DNA from: Actinomycetes bacterium
GTDB taxonomy: Bacteria; Actinomycetota; Acidimicrobiia; Acidimicrobiales; Microtrichaceae
Assembly (NCBI GenBank): GCA_023423475.1
Contig: JAFAFN010000529.1
Location: 1 to 9,333, forward strand
Reading direction: 5' to 3'
Length of the DNA: 9,333 nucleotides
The position numbers and the translations under genes were made by a program. Below the pieces are notes generated by a model. That model ran no database searches. It saw only the letters and a program-made list of their open reading frames with translations, and was not told the origin of the DNA. Within the stretch, counting starts at the first letter, position 1. Every line of letters begins with the position of its first letter. Shown here piece after piece: positions 1 through 5,518 of this stretch.

Positions 1-496
1 CGTCGAGCGCTGACGCGATCTGGAGCGCTTCGGCGGGAGGTCGTGTGCGGCTGACGACGACACGGAGGCGCTCGGGTGCGGTGGGCACCTGTGGCGGGAC
101 ACGCGTGTCGAGCACGAGGCCGAGACCCGGGAGTGCGACCGCTCCTGCGGTGGGCACCCCACCCTCGACGAGCGCGACGTGCACGGCCCAGTCGTCGCGA
201 CCCTCGCCGTACTCGCGGGTGCCATCGAGCGGGTCGATGATCCAGACCCGCGGGGCGTCCAGACGCGAGGTGTCCTCTCGCTCGTCGCCGCGTGCCTCCT
301 CGGAGAGCACTGCGTCCTGCGGGCGGTGCTCACGCAGCGCGGCGGTCAGCAACTCATGGGACACCCGGTCGCCCTCGTCCTTGACGAAGGCGGGCTCCGC
401 GCCGTCCTCTCGCAGCCGACGACGCAGCTCGATCAGGACGTCGCCCGCGGCTTCGGCGAGACGTGCAGCGAGCTCGTGATCGTCGGCGTTCGGCAT
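1..496 (-). CDS. cysQ: 3'(2'),5'-bisphosphate nucleotidase CysQ, 3' end outside window
   Basis: Inositol-monophosphatase-fold phosphatase. In this family it removes the 3'-phosphate from PAP or PAPS in the cytoplasm, clearing the by-product of PAPS use. From the ATG at 494-496, 165 codons are open to the window edge with no stop. Visible metal-site motifs are a Glu pair at residues 66-67 (VLSEEA) and WIIDPLDGTREY at 85-96, followed by GRDDWAVHVALV at 99-110. The spacing and the RDDWAVH segment match mycobacterial CysQ closely, from memory of that protein. The C-terminal third, with the last metal-binding Asp, lies beyond base 1. The gene is divergent from cysDNC, which supports the sulfur-assimilation role over a general inositol phosphatase. 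No Shine-Dalgarno is seen before the ATG, so translation may be leaderless. Confidence 0.93.
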   Translation of the reverse strand, partial: MPNADDHELAARLAEAAGDVLIELRRRLREDGAEPAFVKDEGDRVSHELLTAALREHRPQDAVLSEEARGDEREDTSRLDAPRVWIIDPLDGTREYGEGRDDWAVHVALVEGGVPTAGAVALPGLGLVLDTRVPPQVPTAPERLRVVVSRTRPPAEALQIASALD

Positions 497-502
497 GCCG
501 GC

Positions 503-508
503 AGCCTA
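503..508 (-). promoter_or_regulatory. -10 element of a probable leaderless cysQ promoter
   Basis: On the minus strand TAGGCT (TAnnnT pattern) lies 6 nt before the cysQ ATG. This would place transcription start on the A of the start codon. No purine-rich ribosome site is present between them, which fits a leaderless mRNA, common in actinobacteria. The -35 region (about 526-531 with a 17-nt spacer) is not close to consensus and falls inside the shared palindrome. Inference from spacing only. Confidence 0.4.
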
Positions 509-517
509 GCCATCGCA

Positions 518-542
518 ATACCTGACCTTGCTGGTCGGGAAT
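518..542. promoter_or_regulatory. candidate Rrf2-family (IscR/CymR-like) operator between cysQ and cysD
   Basis: A 25-bp interrupted palindrome: left arm ATACCTGAC (518-526), 7-nt centre, right arm GTCGGGAAT (534-542). The reverse complement of the right arm is ATTCCCGAC, so 7 of 9 arm positions are symmetric. Arm length, spacing and the GAC...GTC core agree with the IscR-type degenerate consensus as I remember it, with one arm mismatch. It overlaps the -35 region of the cysD promoter and the expected -35 region of cysQ, so a repressor here could control both directions. The regulator itself is not in the window. Confidence 0.5.
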
Positions 543-556
543 TGGCGCCGTAGTGT
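528..556 (+). promoter_or_regulatory. probable cysDNC promoter (-35 TTGCTG, -10 TAGTGT)
   Basis: TTGCTG at 528-533 and TAGTGT at 551-556 are separated by 17 bp. The -10 keeps the key T1, A2 and T6 positions. The leader to the cysD ATG would be about 27 nt. The -35 lies inside the palindrome at 518-542, the usual place for a repressor site. Confidence 0.45.
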
Positions 557-571
557 CCCCGAGACCGTTCT

Positions 572-586
572 GCACCTGACAGGTAT
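572..586. promoter_or_regulatory. second ACCTGAC half-site cluster before cysD ATG
   Basis: ACCTGAC recurs at 574-580, 54 bp (about five helical turns) from its copy at 520-526. Overlapping it, GACAGGTAT at 578-586 differs by one base from the inverted half-site GTCAGGTAT. ACCTGACAGGT (574-584) is an 11-bp perfect palindrome around its central A. AGG at 581-583 is also the only ribosome-site-like string, 6 nt before the ATG. A bound protein, or a small RNA hairpin, would therefore mask translation start. Confidence 0.3.
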
Positions 587-589
587 CGA

Positions 590-1495
590 ATGAACTACGA
601 ACTCTCAGATCTCCAGACGCTCGAGGCGGAGTCGATCCACATCATCCGTGAGGTCGCCGCCGAGTTCGAGCGGCCGGTGCTGCTGTTCTCCGGCGGCAAG
701 GACTCGATCGTGATGCTCCGCCTGGCGGAGAAGGCGTTCTGGCCGGCCAAGATCCCGTTCCCGGTCATGCACGTCGACACGGGCCACAACTTCGACGAGG
801 TCTACGACTACCGCGACCGTCGGGTCGCCGAGCTGGGCGTGAAGCTCGTCGTCGCCTCGGTGCAGGAGTCGATCGACTCGGGTCGTGTGGTCGAGCAGAC
901 CGGCCCGCGTGCCAGTCGCAACCAGCTCCAGACGGTGACCCTGCTCGACGCGGTCGAGGAGCACGGCTTCGATGCGGCCTTCGGTGGCGCACGCCGCGAC
1001 GAGGAGAAGGCCCGAGCGAAGGAGCGTGTGTACTCCTTCCGCGACGAGTTCGGTCAGTGGGACCCGAAGAACCAGCGCCCCGAGCTGTGGAGCCTCTACA
1101 ACGGTCGACACCACCGCGGCGAGCACATCCGGGTCTTCCCGATCAGCAACTGGACCGAGCTCGACATCTGGAACTACATCGCGACCGACGGCATCGAGGT
1201 GCCGTCGATCTACTACGCCCACGAGCGAGAGGTCTTCCAGCGTGACGGCATGTGGCTCGCGGTGTCGCCTTACGTCACGGTGATGGACGGCGAGGTGCCC
1301 GAGGTGCGCACCGTCAGGTTCCGCACCGTCGGCGACGCCTCGTGCACCGGTGCGGTCGAGTCACCCGCGGCGACCGTCGAGCAGATCATCGACGAGGTCG
1401 CGGCGACCCGGCTCACCGAGCGAGGTGCCACCCGGGCCGACGACCGAGCCTCCGAAGCTGCCATGGAGGATCGCAAGCGTGAGGGGTACTTCTGA
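590..1495 (+). CDS. cysD: sulfate adenylyltransferase subunit 2 (CysD)
   Basis: Catalytic small subunit of bacterial ATP sulfurylase. With CysN it forms adenosine 5'-phosphosulfate from ATP and sulfate in the cytoplasm. The 301 residues match the usual CysD length. Motifs: ATP-pyrophosphatase PP-loop SGGKDS at 34-39; HVDTGHNF at 61-68; GGARRDEEKARAKER at 132-146; SCTGAVES at 251-258; and the family C-terminal ending REGYF at 297-301. The ATG at 590 is preceded by a weak AGG ribosome site and gives the standard N-terminus. Its stop TGA overlaps the cysN ATG by one base (TGATG), indicating translational coupling and equal output of the two subunits. Confidence 0.97.
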   Translation: MNYELSDLQTLEAESIHIIREVAAEFERPVLLFSGGKDSIVMLRLAEKAFWPAKIPFPVMHVDTGHNFDEVYDYRDRRVAELGVKLVVASVQESIDSGRVVEQTGPRASRNQLQTVTLLDAVEEHGFDAAFGGARRDEEKARAKERVYSFRDEFGQWDPKNQRPELWSLYNGRHHRGEHIRVFPISNWTELDIWNYIATDGIEVPSIYYAHEREVFQRDGMWLAVSPYVTVMDGEVPEVRTVRFRTVGDASCTGAVESPAATVEQIIDEVAATRLTERGATRADDRASEAAMEDRKREGYF

Positions 1496-2754
1496 TGGCT
1501 GAGCTGCTGCGCTTCGCGACGGCCGGGTCGGTGGACGACGGGAAGTCCACCCTGATCGGTCGGCTGCTGTACGACTCGAAGTCGATCTTCGAGGACCAGC
1601 TCGAGTCGGTCGCCGACGCCAGCGAGCGGATGGGACTCGAGGGGACCAACCTCGCGCTGCTCACCGACGGTCTGAGGGCCGAGCGTGAGCAGGGCATCAC
1701 CATCGACGTCGCCTACCGCTACTTCGCGACGCCTCGGCGGAAGTTCATCATCGCGGACACCCCGGGGCATGTGCAGTACACGCGCAACATGGTGACCGGG
1801 GCGTCCACCGCGGACCTCGCCATCGTGTTGATCGACGCCCGCAAGGGCGTGCTCGAGCAGTCCCGCCGACATGCCTTCATCGCCTCGCTCCTGCGCATCC
1901 CGCACCTGGTGCTGGCGGTCAACAAGATGGACCTCGTCGACTACGACCAGGGTCGCTTCGACGAGATCGTCGCCGAGTTCTCGTCGTTCGCGGCGAAGCT
2001 CGACGTGAACGACCTGACGTTCATCCCGATCTCGGCGCTCAACGGCGACAACGTCGTCAGCCGTTCGCCGAACATGGGCTGGTACGACGGCGCCTCGCTG
2101 CTGCACCACCTCGAGACGGTGCACATCGCGTCGGACCGCAACCTGATCGATGCACGCTTCCCGGTCCAGTACGTGCTGCGGCCCCAGACCGACGAGTTCC
2201 ACGACTACCGCGGCTACGCAGGTCAGGTGGCTGCGGGCGTGTTCAAGCCGGGCGACGAGGTCGTCGTGCTGCCCTCCGGGTTCAGCTCGACGGTCGCGGC
2301 GATCGACAGCTTCGACGGTCCCGTCGACGAGGCGTTCGCCCCGATGTCGGTCACGATCCGGCTGGCGGACGAGATCGACGTGTCCCGCGGCGACATGATC
2401 TGCCGGCCCCAGAACCAGCCGACGGCGTCCCAGGACATCGACGCGATGGTCTGCTGGCTCACCGAGGCGTCGACGCTGACGCCGCGCACGAAGCTGACGA
2501 TCAAGCACACCACCAGGACCGCGAAGGCGATGGTCAAGGATCTGCGCTACCGCTTGGACGTCAACACGTTGCACCGCGACGAGGCCGCCGCCTCGCTGGG
2601 GCTGAACGAGATCGGTCGCGTGACCCTTCGCACCACCCAGCCGCTGTTCTTCGACGAGTACCGCCGCAGCCGTGAGACCGGCTCGTTCATCCTCATCGAC
2701 GACGCCACCAACGCGACGGTCGGCGCGGGGATGATCCTCGGCGAGACCCAGTGA
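1495..2754 (+). CDS. cysN: sulfate adenylyltransferase subunit 1, GTPase (CysN)
   Basis: Regulatory GTPase subunit of ATP sulfurylase. GTP hydrolysis drives the unfavourable APS-forming reaction of CysD. It is related to elongation factor 1A. The GTP-binding motifs are all present: G1 GSVDDGKST (11-19), G2 GITID (67-71), G3 DTPGH (88-92), G4 NKMD (143-146) and G5 SAL (180-182). Beta-barrel domains II and III follow, to residue 419. It ends where the GTPase part of CysNC fusion proteins ends; APS kinase is a separate downstream gene here, unlike the mycobacterial fusion. GAGGGG at 1481-1486 is a good ribosome site 8 nt before the ATG. The stop overlaps the cysC start by 4 nt (GTGA). Confidence 0.97.
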   Translation: MAELLRFATAGSVDDGKSTLIGRLLYDSKSIFEDQLESVADASERMGLEGTNLALLTDGLRAEREQGITIDVAYRYFATPRRKFIIADTPGHVQYTRNMVTGASTADLAIVLIDARKGVLEQSRRHAFIASLLRIPHLVLAVNKMDLVDYDQGRFDEIVAEFSSFAAKLDVNDLTFIPISALNGDNVVSRSPNMGWYDGASLLHHLETVHIASDRNLIDARFPVQYVLRPQTDEFHDYRGYAGQVAAGVFKPGDEVVVLPSGFSSTVAAIDSFDGPVDEAFAPMSVTIRLADEIDVSRGDMICRPQNQPTASQDIDAMVCWLTEASTLTPRTKLTIKHTTRTAKAMVKDLRYRLDVNTLHRDEAAASLGLNEIGRVTLRTTQPLFFDEYRRSRETGSFILIDDATNATVGAGMILGETQ

Positions 2755-3365
2755 GCCAGGACGGACCGGGGGAGCGGATCGTCGTCTGGCACGACGGAGC
2801 GGTCCCTCGCTCCGCCCGGACGAAGGTGACCGGTGGGAGCGGCGCGGTCGTCTGGTTGACGGGCCTGTCGGGCTCGGGCAAGTCGTCGGTCGCCGTCGAG
2901 CTCGAACGACGGCTGGTCGACGCCGGTCGAGCGGCCTACCTGCTCGACGGCGACAACCTCCGTCACGGTCTGAACGTCGACCTGGGCTTCAGCGCCGAGG
3001 ACCGCGACGAGAACGTCCGGCGCGTCGGCGAGGTCGCCACATTGTTCGCCGATGCGGGACTCGTCGCCGTGGTCCCGCTGGTCTCGCCGTACCGCGCCGC
3101 TCGCGATGCCGTGCGCCGTCGGGTGACCGATGCCGGGCTGCCGTTCGTCGAGGTGTTCGTCGACACACCCCTCGAGGAGTGCGAGCGACGCGACCCCAAG
3201 GGCCTCTATGCCAAGGCCCGCGCGGGGGAGCTGCGCGGCATGACCGGGATCGACGACCCCTACGAGGCGCCGACGGCGGCGGAGCTGGTGCTCACACCGG
3301 CCGACGGGTTGCCGCGGCGTCAGGCCGAGCAGGTGCTCGAGCTGCTCGCCGCCTCGACCGACTGA
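2751..3365 (+). CDS. cysC: adenylylsulfate (APS) kinase CysC
   Basis: Cytoplasmic P-loop kinase that phosphorylates APS at the 3' position to give PAPS, for sulfate reduction or sulfotransfer. 204 residues. Walker A GLSGSGKS at 38-45; substrate motif DGDNLRHGLN from 66; SPYRAAR at 112-118; KGLYAKAR at 150-157; GIDDPYEAP at 166-174. All are family hallmarks. Residues 1-30 form the usual short N-terminal extension containing WHDG. The GTG start at 2751 is chosen because it makes the GTGA overlap with the cysN stop and gives the standard N-terminus. It is the last recognised gene of the operon. Its 3' end is part of an imperfect 17-bp tandem duplication. Confidence 0.96.
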   Translation: MSQDGPGERIVVWHDGAVPRSARTKVTGGSGAVVWLTGLSGSGKSSVAVELERRLVDAGRAAYLLDGDNLRHGLNVDLGFSAEDRDENVRRVGEVATLFADAGLVAVVPLVSPYRAARDAVRRRVTDAGLPFVEVFVDTPLEECERRDPKGLYAKARAGELRGMTGIDDPYEAPTAAELVLTPADGLPRRQAEQVLELLAASTD

Positions 3366-3384
3366 CCGCGTCGACCGATTGAGC
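3351..3384 (+). repeat. imperfect tandem duplication at the 3' end of cysC
   Basis: Two adjacent 17-bp units (3351-3367 and 3368-3384) match at 14 of 17 positions. The first encodes the last residues of CysC and its stop. The second repeats TCGACCGA followed by a T and TGA, but in a different frame. It looks like a small slippage duplication just after the operon. Confidence 0.5.
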
Positions 3385-3401
3385 GCGGCAACGCTCCGCG
3401 C
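3383..3401 (+). terminator. possible cysDNC terminator hairpin
   Basis: GCGCGG at 3383-3388 pairs with CCGCGC at 3396-3401 across a 7-nt loop, 18 nt after the cysC stop. A competing stem GAGCG/CGCTC (3381-3385 with 3392-3396) overlaps it. There is no T-run, so if it terminates it is a GC-hairpin-only type. Confidence 0.3.
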
Positions 3402-3499
3402 CGAAATCCGGTGCTCCCGCAAGGGTGGTTCCGTACAGCTCGGCGCATGTTGCCCGTGCTGCTCGAGGTGGACGACGAGGTCGAGGATGTCCGGGCGAC

Positions 3500-3658
3500 G
3501 TGACCGACGACGAGCTGGTGGCAGCGATTCAAGAGGTGATGGACGCCTGCTCGACGAACCAGGACGCGCTGGAGCAGGCGTTCGCAGAGTGGCCACCCAA
3601 AGCCCCGAGCCAGGCTCGACTTGACCAGCTACGCGCCTCCATCGAAGAGCACCGCTGA
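3500..3658 (+). CDS. possible small protein, 52 aa, function unknown
   Basis: Starting at GTG 3500, the frame reads as a plausible small acidic helical protein: MTDDELVAAIQEVMDAC, a hydrophilic middle with AFAEWPPKAP, and a charged end RASIEEHR. The GTG overlaps (GTGA) the stop of an 18-codon ATG frame at 3447-3503 that reads MLPVLLEVDDEVEDVRAT. This is the stop/start coupling used by the real genes nearby. No family is recognised. Third-position GC is about 79 percent, lower than in cysC. It may be a real small gene or one piece of a decayed longer one. A longer version from 3425 exists, but its extra N-terminus is Arg/Gly-rich and shadow-like. Confidence 0.3.
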   Translation: MTDDELVAAIQEVMDACSTNQDALEQAFAEWPPKAPSQARLDQLRASIEEHR

Positions 3659-3668
3659 CTACTACGCG

Positions 3669-3800
3669 GTGACCGACGTGTGCGGTGCAGCGATGTGGTC
3701 ACTCGTCTCGACCGGTGACCACCGGAACTGGCGGGTGATCGTGTCCGTCCTCGACCCGGCGGCGCGTTCTCGCCTCGAACAGCTCTTCGATCCAGGGTGA
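3669..3800 (+). CDS. possible small ORF, 43 aa, or remnant of a decayed gene
   Basis: From GTG 3669 the frame encodes 43 residues with ordinary protein character: a Trp/Met-containing hydrophobic start (VCGAAMWSLV), then NWRVIVSVLD and the amphipathic SRLEQLFDPG before TGA. The same frame is open upstream and reads TADYYAV into the GTG, so the true start is uncertain (TTG 3621 is another choice). After the stop, protein-like sequence continues in frame +1 (GDLVRQVEATDNIEVRAGS, from 3796) and then returns to this frame (GEGSIAVQVVHQYF, from 3864). That pattern suggests frameshift decay more than an intact gene. No family recognised. Confidence 0.2.
   Translation: MTDVCGAAMWSLVSTGDHRNWRVIVSVLDPAARSRLEQLFDPG
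3695..3722. repeat. 8-bp inverted repeat GTGGTCAC / GTGACCAC
   Basis: GTGGTCAC (3695-3702) and GTGACCAC (3715-3722) are perfect inverted copies across a 12-nt loop. A second, overlapping dyad CCGGTG-AC-CACCGG occupies 3712-3725. A further stem, GACCTG/CAGGTC, lies at 3799-3816. These could be RNA hairpins in a convergent 3' region or a protein site; there is nothing to decide which. Confidence 0.3.
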
Positions 3801-3913
3801 CCTGGTGCGTCAGGTCGAGGCCACCGACAACATCGAGGTGCGCGCCGGCTCGGTCCAGCGGTCGGCGAAGGCTCCATCGCCGTGCAGGTCGTGCACCAGT
3901 ACTTCGCCTCGCT

Positions 3914-3930
3914 CGACCGGGAGCCGGTCG
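3914..3930 (-). terminator. hairpin just after the MFS stop, probable terminator
   Basis: CGACCGG (3914-3920) and CCGGTCG (3924-3930) form a 7-bp perfect GC-rich stem with a 3-nt loop. A G-U pair can extend it. It starts 5 nt beyond the MFS stop codon on the minus strand. There is no T-run downstream. Position and stem strength favour a factor-assisted or U-less terminator ending the leftward cluster. Confidence 0.42.
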
Positions 3931-3935
3931 GTCAC

Positions 3936-5450
3936 TCACACGGGGTCGGCTGACGCGTCACGCTCCGCCCGACGCACGAGCGCGGCACCAGCGACACCCA
4001 CGACCAGGCACACGGCGCCGATCGCGATCATCGTGACCTGGAACGACGTCGAGTACGACGCTCGACCCGCCGAGAGCGCCTGGTGCGCGAGCGTGCTCGA
4101 GGGTTCGTGTCCGGTGCGGACGTAGACACCGAGTCCGTCGAGCGCCGAGGCCGTGCGGGACGGCGGCACGCCGGCATCGGTGAGTCGACGCACGACCCCA
4201 CCCCGAGCGAGGGAGTCGACCAGCACCGTCGACAGCGCGAGGCCCATGGCGTAGGCGATCTGGCCGACCGTCGCACGAGAGGACGTGATCGGGCCGTAGA
4301 AGCGGGCCATGCGACCCGACGCCGCGGCGACGATCAGTCCGCCGTAGGGGATCGAGGCCATCGTCGCACCGAAGCCGATCAACAGCAGCGACGGGACGAG
4401 CGTGGCGTAGGAGCCGTCGTGCAGCAGGGTCGCGACGCCGCCGACGGCCACCAGCGATCCGCCGACGACGACGGCGGTGCCGTTCGACATGCCCCGTCCG
4501 ATGAGTCGACCCGTGAACAGCGCGGCGACGACGCCGATCAGGAGGAACGGGAGGATGCCGAGGGACACCTTCACGGGTTCGAGGCCGTCGGCGTACTGCC
4601 AGAGGTTCGAGAACTGCAGGATGGTCGAGCTCTGGGCGAAGTTGTAGATGAATCCGGCGCAGACGGCAGCCAGGAAGACCGGATGCCGGAGCACCTCGAC
4701 GGGGAAGCACGGGTGGGCAGCGCGGCGCTCGACGAGCACGAAGGCCCCCAGCACGACGACGCCGGCGAGCATGGGAGCCCAGCAGAGGATGTCGCCGAGG
4801 CCCTTGGAGAGGTGGCTCAGCCCGAACAGCACCCCGATGATGCCCAGCGCCAGGAGCACCTGGCCCCGCAGGTCCGCAGGACCCGATGCCGTCGGCCGCG
4901 TCCTGGGCAGCAGCACGCGGGTGAGCACGAGGCTGACGGCGCACGCCGCAGGGATCAGCACGAAGGCCAGTCGCCAGCTGGTCGAGGCGAGCAGCCCGCC
5001 CAGGTAGCTGAACAGCACGAGCACGATCGACCCGCTCGCCGCGTACACGCCGAGGGCATGGGGGACCCGGTCCTTCGGCGTGATGAGGCGGATGTAGGCG
5101 AACGACGCGGTGAAGACACCGCCCAGTCCCAGGCCGACCAACGCCCGGCCACCGAGGTACACCGCAGAGCTCGGGGCGGCGGCGGTGAGCAGGTCGCCGG
5201 CGATGGCCACGCCGAGCGCACCGGTGAGCATCCGCCGCCATCCGATGCGGTCACCGAGCAGGCCGGCGGAGATGACCGTCGCTGCGAGGAACAGCGTCGA
5301 GACGCTCGCGGCGAACGCGAGCAGACCACCCTGCATGTCGAGACCACGCGACGCCTCGACGAGCGCCGTGCTGGCGATGGTGGGGTCGACGGCCTGGATG
5401 CCGCCGAGCGCTCCCAGGAAGAGGATGGCCGTGCGGGGCGCGGCCAGCAC
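3936..5450 (-). CDS. MFS transporter, DHA2-like 14-TM drug/metabolite exporter
   Basis: Major facilitator superfamily membrane protein, 504 residues. I count about 14 hydrophobic segments by eye, with a long polar loop (about 413-469) before the last one, as in DHA2 (EmrB/QacA-type) proton antiporters. Motif A, GLLGDRIGWRRML (63-75), lies between TM2 and TM3. The TM1 motif is VDPTIASTAL (21-30), resembling the LDxTIVN-type motif of the family. The TM5 antiporter motif is degenerate: YLGG (149-152) is kept but the usual Gly-Pro pair is absent. The GTG at 5448-5450 is the only good start, because an in-frame stop lies upstream at 5511-5513 with no other start between. The gene lies 68 nt downstream of the Ntn hydrolase. 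Substrate unknown; export of that enzyme's substrate or product is a guess. Confidence 0.9.
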   Translation of the reverse strand: MLAAPRTAILFLGALGGIQAVDPTIASTALVEASRGLDMQGGLLAFAASVSTLFLAATVISAGLLGDRIGWRRMLTGALGVAIAGDLLTAAAPSSAVYLGGRALVGLGLGGVFTASFAYIRLITPKDRVPHALGVYAASGSIVLVLFSYLGGLLASTSWRLAFVLIPAACAVSLVLTRVLLPRTRPTASGPADLRGQVLLALGIIGVLFGLSHLSKGLGDILCWAPMLAGVVVLGAFVLVERRAAHPCFPVEVLRHPVFLAAVCAGFIYNFAQSSTILQFSNLWQYADGLEPVKVSLGILPFLLIGVVAALFTGRLIGRGMSNGTAVVVGGSLVAVGGVATLLHDGSYATLVPSLLLIGFGATMASIPYGGLIVAAASGRMARFYGPITSSRATVGQIAYAMGLALSTVLVDSLARGGVVRRLTDAGVPPSRTASALDGLGVYVRTGHEPSSTLAHQALSAGRASYSTSFQVTMIAIGAVCLVVGVAGAALVRRAERDASADPV

Positions 5451-5467
5451 GTCGTCGTCCGGCCGCT

Positions 5468-5485
5468 CTGCTGCAGTTGCAACAG
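5468..5485. promoter_or_regulatory. 18-bp imperfect palindrome before the MFS gene
   Basis: CTGCTGCAG (5468-5476) is followed directly by TTGCAACAG (5477-5485). The reverse complement of the second half, CTGTTGCAA, matches the first at 7 of 9 positions. It ends 18 nt upstream of the MFS GTG in an otherwise plain 68-nt spacer. A minus-strand TTGACC at 5509-5514 could be a -35, but no good -10 is seen. It could be an operator for a TetR-like regulator; none is encoded here. Confidence 0.28.
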
Positions 5486-5518
5486 GGGTGGGGGGCAGGG
5501 GTGGCGGTGGTCAACGAC

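Larger units (their letters stand above)
3366..3935. other. convergent intergenic region, no recognised gene
   Basis: This stretch of 570 bp lies between the converging ends of cysC and the MFS gene. No conserved family is recognised on either strand. It holds several short protein-like frames on the plus strand (3447-3503, 3500-3658, 3669-3800, then segments in two frames up to 3953), a set of hairpins and three GGTGACC strings. Third-position GC in the two best frames is near 79 percent by my count, visibly lower than in the flanking genes. It could hold small genes, a decayed gene, or only terminators and spacer. Confidence 0.6.

Noticed and set aside
1270..2574. 434-codon minus-strand frame opposite cysN
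   Set aside because: Composition is Arg/Val/His-rich and cysN carries all five GTPase motifs on the other strand.
2547..3596. 349-codon minus-strand frame opposite cysC
   Set aside because: Arg/Pro/His-rich shadow of cysC that runs into the intergenic region; no coherent domain.
3668..3802. The three GGTGACC strings as a phased operator array
   Set aside because: Spacings of 46 and 82 bp are not regular and the string is a common GC-rich heptamer. Kept only as a low-interest finding.
3366..3935. CRISPR array, tRNA gene or attachment site in the convergent spacer
   Set aside because: No regularly spaced direct repeats, no cloverleaf-compatible sequence and no paired direct repeats flanking a gene block.
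3529..3939. 136-codon minus-strand frame in the convergent intergenic region
   Set aside because: Arg/Ser/Pro-rich with no hydrophobic core. The plus-strand segments here look more like protein.
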